NCBI RefSeq assembly: GCF_023955655.1
Contig: NZ_JAMXHT010000001.1
Location: 186,001-250,000 of the forward strand
Length of the DNA: 64,000 nt
From: Ralstonia soli
Lineage (GTDB): Bacteria > Pseudomonadota > Gammaproteobacteria > Burkholderiales > Burkholderiaceae
Direction: 5' to 3'
Positions 28,332 to 37,278 of the stretch are shown here, in pieces. Numbering within the stretch: position 1 is the stretch's first letter; each line of letters begins with the position of its first letter. The notes under the pieces are model-generated. The model was not told the DNA's origin and did not search any database. It saw only the letters and a program-made list of their open reading frames with translations. Position numbers and translations under genes: made by a program.

Positions 28332-30035
28332 ATGAAAACGCGCCTGCTTCCCGCCGATCCCGCCGTCGACACCCCACCTGATTTCCCCGATGCCACCGAA
28401 CTGGCGGCGCTGCGAGCCTGGCATGCCGGCTTGTCCACCCGCGAGGCCGTTGAGCGCTATCTGGGTGAGCGTCTTCCTCCTGGACTGTCGTCACGCGGCG
28501 AGCTCGGCCGCATCCGGCGTCAACTCGCGGCGTTTGCGCGCCGGCGTCAGCGCGAGGACTTGGCGGCGCTATTCGAGATTCCCGCGACCGAACGCGCCAA
28601 ACAAGGCAGGGCTGCCGACCAGGCGATCGAGTTGCTCCGCACGCTGCCATTGCCAGAGCCGGCCATCAGCGATGACGTGGCGCTGTGGCTGGATGCGCGC
28701 ACCGTCGCCGCGCTGCGGGCCGCTGGCATCGCCACCTTGGCCGATCTGACTGTCCGCGTGCCGCGCCGGCGCCGCTGGTGGGCTGTCATCCCCGGCTTGG
28801 GGCAGGCCAGCGCGCGACGCATCGAGGCATTCTTTGCCGAACACTCCCGATTGACCGAGCGCGCCCGGGCGCTGATCGCCGAGCAGGTCCGCGGCGTGGT
28901 GGTGCCGTGGGAGCACTTGCGCCTGCGCCATGAGGTTGACGGCTCGCAGGGGCAATTCCGTGCGCCGCGCGAGACCTGCGTACTCACCGCTGACAACGAT
29001 TACGAGGCCATTCAAGCGTGGCTTTCCCTACACGAATCGCCCGCTACCCAGCGCGCTTACCGCAAGGAGGCGGAGCGCCTGATCTTGTGGGCCATCGTCG
29101 AACGCGGCCGGCCACTATCCTCACTCACCACCGAGGATGCGATTGCCTACCGGAGCTTCCTGCGTCGGCCGACACCACGGGAGCGTTGGGTCGGGCCGGC
29201 GCGCCCGCGTACGTCTGCCGAATGGCGGCCATTCACGGACGGGTTGTCTGCGCGCTCGATCGCCTACGCGTTGTCCGTGTTGGGCGCGATGTTCCGTTGG
29301 TTGATTCAGCAGCGCTACGTGCTGGCCAACCCGTTTGCAGGCATCAAGGTACGCGGCGGCGGCAGGACGGCCGCGCTGGATGTCTCGCATGTCTTTACCG
29401 AGGGCGAATGGGCGCTGGTCCGCACCATCGCCGATGGACTGGAGTGGTCGTATGGCTGGGAGGCACCCGCCGCGCAGCGACTGCGCTTTGTGTTGGATTT
29501 CGCTTATGCGACCGGCCTGCGGGCCAGCGAACTTGTTTCTTCCAAGCTCGGCGAAATCGAAACGGACCGGCAGGGCGATCACTGGCTGAAGTTGGTGGGG
29601 AAGGGCAGTCGCGCTGGCAAGGTTGCGCTGCCACCCCTGGCGCGCGCGGCGCTCGATCGCTACCTCGTGGAGCGCGGGCTACCGGTCTCGCGGACGCACT
29701 GGAATCCAAAGACGCGACTGATTGGCGGGCTGGGGATCGATGCCGCTGAAGGCATTACGGGGACGCGGCTGTGGAGCGTGGTTAGACGGTTTTTTGAGAC
29801 GGCGGCTGACACCATCGAGAATGACCATGCAGTGTTAGCCGAGAAACTGCGTAAGGCGAGTCCGCATTGGATGCGGCATACGCATGCCACCCACGCGCTC
29901 GCGCGCGGCGCGGAACTGACCACCGTGCGCGACAACCTGCGCCACGCATCGGTCTCGACCACTTCGATCTATTTGCACAACGATGAGATCAGGCGCGCGC
30001 GGCAGCTCGGGGACGCCTTTGGTGTCCGAAAGTGA
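28332..30035 (+). CDS. tyrosine recombinase with long N-terminal region
   Basis: The 567-residue site-specific recombinase has a long N-terminal segment of DUF3701-like type (about 15-200, with AWHAGLSTREAVERYLGERL and a helix-hairpin-helix-like VIPGLGQASARRIEAF), a SAM-like core-binding domain (about 225-330) and a full catalytic domain. Catalytic motifs are ATGLRASEL (Arg I), HWMRHTHATHAL (His-x-x-Arg), LRHASVSTTSIYLH (His and Tyr). It therefore looks active, unlike the relative at 16,907. A candidate core site lies directly upstream. It probably marks an integrated element or island next to pntAB. The Tn3-family transposon is inserted 195 bases downstream of its stop. Confidence 0.9.
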   Translation: MKTRLLPADPAVDTPPDFPDATELAALRAWHAGLSTREAVERYLGERLPPGLSSRGELGRIRRQLAAFARRRQREDLAALFEIPATERAKQGRAADQAIELLRTLPLPEPAISDDVALWLDARTVAALRAAGIATLADLTVRVPRRRRWWAVIPGLGQASARRIEAFFAEHSRLTERARALIAEQVRGVVVPWEHLRLRHEVDGSQGQFRAPRETCVLTADNDYEAIQAWLSLHESPATQRAYRKEAERLILWAIVERGRPLSSLTTEDAIAYRSFLRRPTPRERWVGPARPRTSAEWRPFTDGLSARSIAYALSVLGAMFRWLIQQRYVLANPFAGIKVRGGGRTAALDVSHVFTEGEWALVRTIADGLEWSYGWEAPAAQRLRFVLDFAYATGLRASELVSSKLGEIETDRQGDHWLKLVGKGSRAGKVALPPLARAALDRYLVERGLPVSRTHWNPKTRLIGGLGIDAAEGITGTRLWSVVRRFFETAADTIENDHAVLAEKLRKASPHWMRHTHATHALARGAELTTVRDNLRHASVSTTSIYLHNDEIRRARQLGDAFGVRK

Positions 30036-30224
30036 AAATCTGCCCGGCGACCCTCAGGTAGAGTAGGGGAGTAAAGGTGGAATGTTCAAAGGCGATGCGC
30101 GTAGCTTGGGCAGTTGTCGAGATTCATTGAACTCTGAACCGGTAGGTCGCCATTTGTGAGCCTTCCAGGCGGAGTTGCTCAGCCAACTTTGAACGCTTGG
30201 TTCGTTTAACTTTGAACTATCCGC

Positions 30225-30229
30225 GTTTT
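30225..30229. repeat. left target-site duplication GTTTT
   Basis: GTTTT abuts the left terminal repeat of the transposon and is repeated exactly at 40,894-40,898 beyond the right end. Tn3-family elements make 5-bp duplications. Confidence 0.92.
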
Positions 30230-30267
30230 GGGGTAGTCGTACTTTCCGTGCAAAATCTGGCGGTTTC
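30230..30267 (+). repeat. left terminal inverted repeat of Tn3-family transposon
   Basis: 38 bases starting GGGGTAGTCGTACTTTCC and ending TCTGGCGGTTTC; 36 of 38 match the complement of 40,856-40,893. The GGGG start is the usual Tn3-family terminus. Confidence 0.95.
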
Positions 30268-30466
30268 CCTGCAAGGCCTTTATCCGTAAGGCTTTCCAAG
30301 GGCGTAGATGACTGGAATTACGGATTTTCTCGACAAATGAGCGGCTCGCCTGCCGCAACATGCGCGGCATCCCCTCAATCTTTTTGCTAACTGCGCGGCT
30401 CCTTTCGCCGCCAAAGTCCTCCAACCGGTGGATCCTGAACGTCCCCGGGGGACATAGGGGCGAAAG

Positions 30467-31057
30467 GTGTGGTGGTGGATGGGATACTATGCAAGCCGGT
30501 TTGACTTGGACGACCGATCTCCCATGTCAGTTTCGGCCCTTGTTGTTAAAGTTCCCGCAGCTGACGGGCTAGTGGGAGATCTGCGGGATCGATTCGATGC
30601 CACTGCTAGGCTGGGTGTCCCCGCACACATCACGGTTCTATTCCCCTTTATGCCGCCCGACGAAATTACGTCGGGCGTCTTGGAGCAAACGCAAACGGCA
30701 TTGAATGCAGTGCCTTCGTTCTCTTTCTCATTGGCAAGTGTGGGCCGCTTCCCTACCACCGCCTACCTTTCCCCAACACCCCAAGATCCGTTCGTCGCCC
30801 TGACGACCGTATTGACCAAGTGCTTTCCGAAGTTTCAACCTTACGCGAGCGCACACGCTGATGTGGTTCCTCATCTGACCGTCGCACATGGCGATGCAGT
30901 GAACGCACAGGCCGTTGCAATGGAGCTCGAACGGCGACTCGGTGAGTCAACGCCCATACTGGCCAGATGTGGTTCCATCGCCCTGCTTGAGAACTCATCT
31001 GGCCGATGGAGAGAACTGCACACGTTTGCCCTTCCTATTGCAAGCCAGCATGATTGA
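30467..31057 (+). CDS. 2H phosphoesterase / 2'-5' RNA ligase-like protein
   Basis: The protein (196 residues from GTG 30,467; 177 from ATG 30,524) has the two His-x-Thr motifs that define 2H phosphoesterases: HITVLFPF at about residue 53 and HLTVAHGD at about 142. Relatives act on 2'-5' linked or cyclic phosphate ends of RNA or nucleotides. It is the first transposon passenger and overlaps the nucleotidyltransferase gene by 8 bases, so translation is coupled. GTG 30,467 has a purine-rich AGGGGCGAAAG upstream and ATG 30,524 does not, but family proteins usually begin near the latter. Role unknown; RNA-end repair or cyclic-nucleotide turnover is possible. Confidence 0.75.
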   Translation: MWWWMGYYASRFDLDDRSPMSVSALVVKVPAADGLVGDLRDRFDATARLGVPAHITVLFPFMPPDEITSGVLEQTQTALNAVPSFSFSLASVGRFPTTAYLSPTPQDPFVALTTVLTKCFPKFQPYASAHADVVPHLTVAHGDAVNAQAVAMELERRLGESTPILARCGSIALLENSSGRWRELHTFALPIASQHD

Positions 31058-31628
31058 CTCACTTGACTTCGAAACGCGCCTGATCGCGATGGCACGGCAG
31101 TCATCGTGGTTCTTTCCTGCACTCATCGCCGCTCGCAATTTGGAATTGACTTCCTGGTGCATTGGAGCGGGAGCAGTCCGCAACCTTGTATGGGATGCGC
31201 TTCATGGGTTCGCGGCACCCTCGGCATTGTCGGATATCGACTTGGCTCATTTTGACGAGCGAAACCTGTCTGCGGAGCAGGACCGCAGACTTGAACACCG
31301 GCTTACAGGCACCTACCCCAACGCCCAGTGGGAGGTGACCAACCAAGCAGCCGTACATCGGTGGTTCGAAGCCAGCTTTGGCTATGCCGTACGGCCCCTC
31401 ACGTCGCTGAAAGACGCCGTGGGATCGTGGCCTGAGTACGCCACATCGGTAGGGTTGACGCTCAATCCGGACGATTCGATAACGGTCATTGCACCCTACG
31501 GGCTTGATGATCTTTTCAAGATGGTCATCCGCCGCAATCCCGCACGAGTGAGTATTGAGGCCTATGAGGCTCGCATAAAGCAAAAACAATACGCCACGCG
31601 CTGGCAGCAGGTGACGATCATCCGGTAG
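31050..31628 (+). CDS. nucleotidyltransferase family protein (NTP_transf_6 type)
   Basis: The 192-residue protein fits the nucleotidyltransferase family formerly DUF925: CIGAGAVRNLVWDALHG, then SDIDLAHFDERN with the metal-binding acidic pair, SLKDAVGSWPEYATSVG and the C-terminal GLDDLFKMVIRRNP. The fold transfers a nucleotide from NTP to an unknown acceptor. The ATG lies inside the end of the 2H gene. Having an NTase and a phosphoesterase as an overlapping pair inside a transposon suggests opposing activities on one substrate. This is inference. Confidence 0.8.
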   Translation: MIDSLDFETRLIAMARQSSWFFPALIAARNLELTSWCIGAGAVRNLVWDALHGFAAPSALSDIDLAHFDERNLSAEQDRRLEHRLTGTYPNAQWEVTNQAAVHRWFEASFGYAVRPLTSLKDAVGSWPEYATSVGLTLNPDDSITVIAPYGLDDLFKMVIRRNPARVSIEAYEARIKQKQYATRWQQVTIIR

Positions 31629-31823
31629 GCTTGCGTCGGCGCTGACACGGTTCGCCCCGCTTCGCAGCAGGTTTCCTGGGATGCCCTATGCTGAAAGTGC
31701 CTCTCTGGAGGTATCCCACTATGAGCCAAGCAGTGCCGACAATTGTCTGCTGCCTTCAAGTGACTTCGGGAGTAGGATGTCCGCCCGCGACTTCGGATCG
31801 CGTCACCTGGATGGGGGCGGAAG

Positions 31824-34751
31824 ATGTCGAATTTGCAATTTCGCTATGTGGGATGGGGCAGTCTGCCCAGCCGATTGTCGGAGTTCGATGTCGACCACTA
31901 CTTCGCGCTGACCGGCAGCGACATTGACGCGATCAACCAGAAGTTTCGACGTGACGGGCGTGCCGGCGCCGCCATCCAACTGGTCTTCCTGCGTGCAAGC
32001 GGCCACGCCCTCGACCAACTCAATACGCTCCCTCGACAGTTGCTGCGCTACGTCGGCGACAAGCTCGGCGTGGCTACCCCAACCATTGCGTCACTGCGCA
32101 CGATCTACCAGCGCTACAAGACGCTCTACGAGCACCAAGTCTGGGCTTGTGACTACCTCGGCCTGAAGCGACTCGATGAGGATCAGTGGACAGGCCTCGA
32201 AGCCTGGTTGCGGCAGGATGCCACCGAAGCGTTGTCGCTTGAGGAACTGGTCCAGCACGCCAACTACTGGCTGTATGAGCGGCGGATTCTGATCCCCTCC
32301 ACACGAGCGTTGCGGGACCTGGCGCGCTCCATCTGGGCGAGCATCGAGCGCGATTTGCTGACCACGATCGAGGCGACCGTGCCCTTGGAGCAGATTGCGC
32401 AGGCCGAGGCGGCTGTGTTCGCCCCACATGCGGCCACCGGCTCGACTGTGCTGGCATGGCTCAAGACGCCGCCGGCCCGGCACAGCCCGTCAACCATGAG
32501 CGAGACGCTGGACAAGATCCGCTTCCTCAAGGGCCTGGGCGCGCATACTTGGGCGTTTGACGGTGTCCCGATCGAGAAACAGCGTGCCTACGGCCAGCGT
32601 GTGCAGGCCCGCCGGCCCGCTAAAGTCCGTGAGCTGAAGACCTCCACGCGCACGATCGATCTGGTGTTCTTCCTGCGCGTGACCCTGCTGGAGCTGACGG
32701 ACGCGATGCTCTACCAGACCGGTCGCCGCGTCTCCGACCTGGTCCGGCAGGCTTACAACAAGACCACGACCAAGCAAGTGCGCTCGGCAATTGAATATCG
32801 CCAGCAGTTGGTCGAGATCAGAGGGCTGGTGGACGATACCAGCCGTTCGGCCGAAGAGCGGCTGGCCGACATCGGCAAGCTGCTCGAAGGCTTGTCGGCC
32901 AAGCCCCCGGCCAGCCACGCCGCGAGCGTGCGCGAAACGCTCACAGAAGACCACCACCGCATTCGTAACCTCCTGACGCCCATGCGGGAATTGGAGTTCG
33001 CCAGCAACGGCAACGATCCGGCGATGCGTCAGCTTGAGTTCATCGCTGGTCTGCACGAACAAGGTGCGACGGAACTGCCGCCCGATTGCACGGTGCCGGT
33101 CGGCGCGGCCTGGCGTGATCTGGTTGACGGTGAAGACCGCAAGCGGGCCTTGCGCGCGATGGAAGCCTGTGCGATCACGGGCTTGCGCAAGGGGCTGCGT
33201 CGCGGCACGGTGTGGATCAGCCACAGCCTGTCATTCCGGGAGCGCGACCAATTATTGATCCCGCCGGCGCAGTGGGATGCCGAGCGTGACCGCTATCTGT
33301 CGTCCCTCGGTTTGCCGAACCAGCCGGACATCTACCTCAACCGCCTCACGGACAATCTCAAAGCGGGCCTTGCGGCAATGGACGAGGCCCGCGAGGCCGG
33401 CCACTTCACCATCGACACGGATGGCGTGCTGCACCTGTCGCCGCTCGAAGCCGCGCAAACCGACGGCGTCCCCGCGCGCACCCGTGACCTGCTCTTCAAG
33501 GAGATTGGCAACGCGCAGTTCGCGGACATGATCCTGGAGATTGACGCCCGTACCAATTTCAGCGAAGTGCTGCTGGCACGCAAGGCCAGGGACGCGCACG
33601 AACTGATCTCGCTCTACGCGGCGCTGATCGCACACGGCACCGAGTTGGATGCCAAGGGCGTGGCAGCCATGATCCCGCAACTGGATACCGCCCATGTCTC
33701 CACCGCGATGCGCGCGCTGGAGATGCCGGGGCGGCTGCGCCGCGCGAACGAGCGCGTGGTGGAATTTCAGGGCACGCATTCGATCACCGAGCTGTGGGGA
33801 ACCGGTCAACAGGCATCGAGCGATTCGATGAGCCTGGATACCTCTCCGCACCTGTTCTACGCGCGTGCCGATCCCCGCCGGCGCACGCATGCGGTTGGTA
33901 TCTACACGCACGTGCTGGACCAGCACGGCATCGCGTACAACCAGCCGATGGTGCTCAACGAGCGCCAGACCGGCGTGGCAATCGAAGGTGTAATGCGCCA
34001 CAACGAAACCCGCAGCGATGGCGGGCTGCTGCGGCTTGCGGTCGACACCCACGGCTACACGAACGTAGGAATGGCGGTGGCCAAGTTGCTCGGCTTCGAC
34101 CTGTGCCCCTGGCTGCGCAACCTGTCCGAGCGCAAGCTGTATTTGCCGCGAGGCCTGCAGGTGGCTGACGGCCTGGCGGCCGCTGTCTCGCACGAGATCT
34201 CGCTCAAGGCCATTCGTAACGGCTGGGACGGGCTGCTGCGCCTGGTGACGTCGATCTACTCGGGGCGCGTGAGCGCCATCGTCGCTCTGCAACGGTTCGG
34301 CAGCGCCGCCCAAGGCGACCCCATTCACCGGGCGGCGGATCATCTGGGCAAACTGCTGCGCACACTGTTTCTGTGCGACTTCTTCAGCAACGCGGAATTT
34401 CGCCGGGAACTGCGCACACTGCTCAACCGTGGCGAATCGGTCCACCAGCTCCAGCGGGCCATCTATTCCAGCAAGGTGGCGCATGACCGCGGGCGCCGGC
34501 AGGACGAGATGATTGCGATATCCGGTTCGCTCACGTTGCTGACGAATCTGGTCATCGCCTGGAACACCCAGCGCATGCAGGCGATGGTCGACGCCTGGCG
34601 TCGCAAGGGTCAACGGGTTGAGGACGACTGGCTGCGCCGCATGGGCCCGGCGCACTTCGCCCACGTGAACTTCCGCGGCGTCCTGAGTTTCCCGATCCAC
34701 CAGTATCAGGACACCTTGTTGGAGGCGGCGCCACGCCGACGTGCGGGGTAA
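31824..34751 (+). CDS. tnpA: Tn3-family transposase TnpA
   Basis: The 975-residue transposase is full length for the Tn3 family (about 960-1010). The N-terminal DUF4158-like DNA-binding part (YVGWGSLPSRLSEFDVDHYF) is followed by the DDE catalytic half, where GTGQQASSDSMSL carries the first Asp and LNRGESVHQLQRAIY the final Glu. It cuts at the 38-bp terminal repeats and makes cointegrates, which the recombinase next door would resolve. GGGGGCGGAAG precedes the ATG. The stop at 34,751 faces the converging tnpS stop 25 bases on. No frameshift is seen. Confidence 0.96.
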   Translation: MSNLQFRYVGWGSLPSRLSEFDVDHYFALTGSDIDAINQKFRRDGRAGAAIQLVFLRASGHALDQLNTLPRQLLRYVGDKLGVATPTIASLRTIYQRYKTLYEHQVWACDYLGLKRLDEDQWTGLEAWLRQDATEALSLEELVQHANYWLYERRILIPSTRALRDLARSIWASIERDLLTTIEATVPLEQIAQAEAAVFAPHAATGSTVLAWLKTPPARHSPSTMSETLDKIRFLKGLGAHTWAFDGVPIEKQRAYGQRVQARRPAKVRELKTSTRTIDLVFFLRVTLLELTDAMLYQTGRRVSDLVRQAYNKTTTKQVRSAIEYRQQLVEIRGLVDDTSRSAEERLADIGKLLEGLSAKPPASHAASVRETLTEDHHRIRNLLTPMRELEFASNGNDPAMRQLEFIAGLHEQGATELPPDCTVPVGAAWRDLVDGEDRKRALRAMEACAITGLRKGLRRGTVWISHSLSFRERDQLLIPPAQWDAERDRYLSSLGLPNQPDIYLNRLTDNLKAGLAAMDEAREAGHFTIDTDGVLHLSPLEAAQTDGVPARTRDLLFKEIGNAQFADMILEIDARTNFSEVLLARKARDAHELISLYAALIAHGTELDAKGVAAMIPQLDTAHVSTAMRALEMPGRLRRANERVVEFQGTHSITELWGTGQQASSDSMSLDTSPHLFYARADPRRRTHAVGIYTHVLDQHGIAYNQPMVLNERQTGVAIEGVMRHNETRSDGGLLRLAVDTHGYTNVGMAVAKLLGFDLCPWLRNLSERKLYLPRGLQVADGLAAAVSHEISLKAIRNGWDGLLRLVTSIYSGRVSAIVALQRFGSAAQGDPIHRAADHLGKLLRTLFLCDFFSNAEFRRELRTLLNRGESVHQLQRAIYSSKVAHDRGRRQDEMIAISGSLTLLTNLVIAWNTQRMQAMVDAWRRKGQRVEDDWLRRMGPAHFAHVNFRGVLSFPIHQYQDTLLEAAPRRRAG

Positions 34752-34776
34752 AATCACGCCTCAGACGCCCGACTGA

Positions 34777-36087
34777 TCAGCTCCAGTAGGTGTCCGTCAA
34801 CGGATCGTTCAGCGTGACCTCGACAAAGCAATTGCACAGATCCGCGTTCTCGTGCATTTCCGTGATCAGCTGCTCGATGGCTTGCTCCAGTTCCGGCCCG
34901 GCCGCAAACGGCATGACGATCTCGTAGTGCGTACGCGGCCCCTCAAGCGCCTGCATCTGGTATTGGGACAGGCAGAATTGCTCGATCCACCGGCGCGCCT
35001 TGGCCTTGCCGCGCACGAACTTGCTGTTGCGCTCGATGTAGAGGTGCACCGTTAAGCGCGTTTGGGCCACGGGCTTGGACGCAGCAATCGGAAGATGTTC
35101 TGGCGGCGGTGCAGAAGGCATGGCGGCCGGTGGTGGCACCGGAGCTGCCGGCGGCGCCAACGCCGATTCGATGCGGTGCTGCGCGAATGGGTCCGCCGCG
35201 TCGATGTAGCGCATGGCCGCGCGCACGTCCTTCCAGCCGACATATTCCATCAGCATCTTGAGGTCCCACTGGTTCGCGTTCGCCCAGGTTGCAAAGCCAC
35301 GTCGCAGCGAGTGGCTGCTGTAGCTGTCAGGGGCCGGCAATCCGGCTGCACGGAACAAGGAGCGCAGGAGCGGCACAAAGCTGCCGGCGTTCAATGCCTC
35401 GTCGCCAACGTGTCCCCAGCGGTCGATGCGCCGGAACACCGGACCTTCGGTCACGCCGGAGGCTGCGATCCAGGCCTCGAAGGCTGCCACCGGGCATAGG
35501 CGCGAGAGCGCGGGCGCTTTGAACGTCGTGCCGCGCAGGGCCCGGTCCGCCTTCGTACGCGGCAGAAACATCGTCATGCCGCGACCGGTCTCCACCTCGA
35601 CATGCTCGACGCGCATGCGGCTGAGTTCGTCGGACCGGAAACCGCGCCAGAAGCCGATCAGCACGATGGCTTTGTCGCGGGCGTGCGTAGCATAGGTCCG
35701 CACGTCGCCGCCGGCGTTGGCGTGGGCCAGGCGCGCATCCAGCCAAGCGACCAGTTGTTCGAGCTGCGTGAGCTGCAGGGGCTTGGCGCGCTTTTCGGTT
35801 GCGGGGTGCAGTGCCGCAATGCCCTTGAGGACCTTGCGCACGTGCGGCGTCTTGGTCGGGTCGGGAAACCCCTGGGTCTGGTGCCATTGCGCGAGCGCCG
35901 CCAGGCGTGCACGCAGTGTGTTGAGCGACAACAACTCAGCGTGTTCGGCCAGGTAACGCGCGACCGCATCGGCGCTAGCCGGCAAAAAGCCGCCCCATTC
36001 GACCTCAAAATGGCGAATCGCCGATTGGTAGCTGCGCCGCGTGTTGTCGCGGGTGGCGGCTTCCAGGTAGCGGTTGATGTCTGCCAT
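34777..36087 (-). CDS. tnpS: tyrosine recombinase, TnpS-like cointegrate resolvase
   Basis: The 436-residue recombinase has a core-binding domain (about 1-95, DINRYLEAATRDNTRRSYQSA) and a catalytic domain with GFWRGFRSDELSRM (Arg I), YSSHSLRRGFATWA (His-x-x-Arg), MEYVGWKDVRAAMRYIDAA (Trp/His position and Tyr). It is transcribed toward tnpA. In Tn4651-type transposons TnpS with TnpT resolves cointegrates, so I assign that role by context. It has an extra C-terminal domain of about 110 residues after a Pro/Ala-rich linker, beyond the usual 320-350 residues. I chose ATG 36,087 (MADINRYL); the frame extends to 36,165 without a better site. Confidence 0.85.
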   Translation of the reverse strand: MADINRYLEAATRDNTRRSYQSAIRHFEVEWGGFLPASADAVARYLAEHAELLSLNTLRARLAALAQWHQTQGFPDPTKTPHVRKVLKGIAALHPATEKRAKPLQLTQLEQLVAWLDARLAHANAGGDVRTYATHARDKAIVLIGFWRGFRSDELSRMRVEHVEVETGRGMTMFLPRTKADRALRGTTFKAPALSRLCPVAAFEAWIAASGVTEGPVFRRIDRWGHVGDEALNAGSFVPLLRSLFRAAGLPAPDSYSSHSLRRGFATWANANQWDLKMLMEYVGWKDVRAAMRYIDAADPFAQHRIESALAPPAAPVPPPAAMPSAPPPEHLPIAASKPVAQTRLTVHLYIERNSKFVRGKAKARRWIEQFCLSQYQMQALEGPRTHYEIVMPFAAGPELEQAIEQLITEMHENADLCNCFVEVTLNDPLTDTYWS

Positions 36088-36395
36088 TTCGAGTAAAACG
36101 AGGGAAAAACCCCGCGACTGTGCGCCGATCGGGGGCGAGGCCGTGCTGGGCCATCGATCGCACATTATGGCGGGATCGTGTTTGGTATCGCCGGGATTTT
36201 GCCACGACGGTTACGGCGCTTTGAGGGTTCGATCTGCTCGTGTCGTCTACTGGCGCTAGCCTGTACCACGGCACTCCCACGTGGCGCGTTCTCGGACGCG
36301 CGCGATCAATCGCCCCTTTGGAATGGGTGGGCGCCGGATGGGCGTGGCGCAGTATCATTTCGGCGTCATTGCACGCGACAACCGGAGATGAGGAC
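36088..36395. other. region upstream of tnpS and 36,396 gene, possible resolution or promoter region
   Basis: About 300 non-coding bases between divergent genes, with imperfect repeated GATCG words (36,157-36,176). In Tn4651-type elements the resolution site lies beside tnpS. I see no clear core palindrome, so this is only positional. Confidence 0.35.
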
Positions 36396-36623
36396 ATGCA
36401 ACAAAACATTGTCCGCGGGAAGGCGTTCACCGTGCGCTGGAATAACGGGTGGGCCGAGCACTTCAAGGGCGTTGTGACCCTGCGGCTGGTCAGCGGCAAC
36501 AACAAAGAACGGACCGAGATGTATCAGTGCGAGCAGACACGGCCCGAGCGCGACTTGGCCCAAGAGGACGCAGACCGCTTGCTCTCACTCAAGACCAGCG
36601 GACTTGCCTCAAGGCTGGCGTGA
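36396..36623 (+). CDS. small hypothetical protein
   Basis: A 75-residue basic protein starting MQQNIVRGKAFTVRWNN, with the ATG preceded by GATGAGG. It has no membrane segment and no family I recognise. It lies divergent from tnpS inside the transposon, and its weakly compositional C-terminus (EDADRLLSLKTSGLASRLA) looks like a helix. It may be a transposon accessory or a cargo remnant. Confidence 0.5.
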   Translation: MQQNIVRGKAFTVRWNNGWAEHFKGVVTLRLVSGNNKERTEMYQCEQTRPERDLAQEDADRLLSLKTSGLASRLA

Positions 36624-36703
36624 GGATGTTGGCGGGGCCTCGTTTACAGAGATCTGTGCCTCTGCGTTTCAAGATGTGCCCTGGGGCTGGGCTCGGCCGT
36701 TGA

Positions 36704-36847
36704 CTACCGAGCCAACCAAGCAGACCACGCCAGATACAGCAGGCCGATTGCGACCAGGCCGACCGCAACGCCAAGGTAGTAGCGGCTGCCATAGTGGGGC
36801 TTGCCCGCACCATACATGTGATGTGAATGCTGAATGTGAGGCTTCAT
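36704..36847 (-). CDS. small single-pass membrane protein
   Basis: A 47-residue frame starting MKPHIQHSHHMYGAGKPH, with five His in the first 18 residues, then one membrane helix (YLGVAVGLVAIGLLYLAW). No strong ribosome site is visible. It lies a little apart from the mgtC-family passenger, on the same strand. Small membrane peptides such as MgtR act on MgtC in Salmonella, but I see no sequence similarity to claim here. Confidence 0.45.
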   Translation of the reverse strand: MKPHIQHSHHMYGAGKPHYGSRYYLGVAVGLVAIGLLYLAWSAWLAR

Positions 36848-37011
36848 GATGCGCCTGAAAGGTGCGCTGCTGATAGTTGAAGGATAGACAGTCCTGCCTG
36901 GTATGCGAGCACGCAAGTTCTGCGCCGGCCTGCACCTGCGCCAGAACGCAAGGACAGCCCCGGTTGGGGCGCCTGACGCCCGACCATCACCCGCCTCATG
37001 TGGTGGCGCGA

Positions 37012-37278
37012 TTAGGCAAAGGGGAAGATTGCGCGGCTCGGCCGTATGACTGCGACACCGTTGACGTCGAAGTTGTAGGCTTGGCCATTCGATTCAAAGG
37101 ACAGGCAGTGGGGCGTCCAGTCCAACGCCAGCAATTGGCGGACTTGGACACCATCGACGGTCAAACCGCCCGGCGCGACGGTAATGCTCTCGCACTCCAA
37201 GCGCAAGGCAGCGGCACCCTCTGCGAGGCGGTGTTCTTCGACGAGGAGCGTCTTCGGAAAGTGGACAGGCATGTTCAA
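37012..37278 (-). CDS. hypothetical protein, operon partner
   Basis: An 88-residue protein of beta-rich appearance (MPVHFPKTLLVEEHRLAEGA, then YNFDVNGVAVIRP) with no family I recognise. It overlaps the upstream 154-residue gene by four bases (ATGA), so the two are cotranslated. Located among transposon passengers. Confidence 0.55.
   Translation of the reverse strand: MNMPVHFPKTLLVEEHRLAEGAAALRLECESITVAPGGLTVDGVQVRQLLALDWTPHCLSFESNGQAYNFDVNGVAVIRPSRAIFPFA

Noticed and set aside
32490-34757. Minus-strand frames of 244 and 501 codons opposite tnpA
   Set aside because: They are shadows of the high-GC transposase gene.
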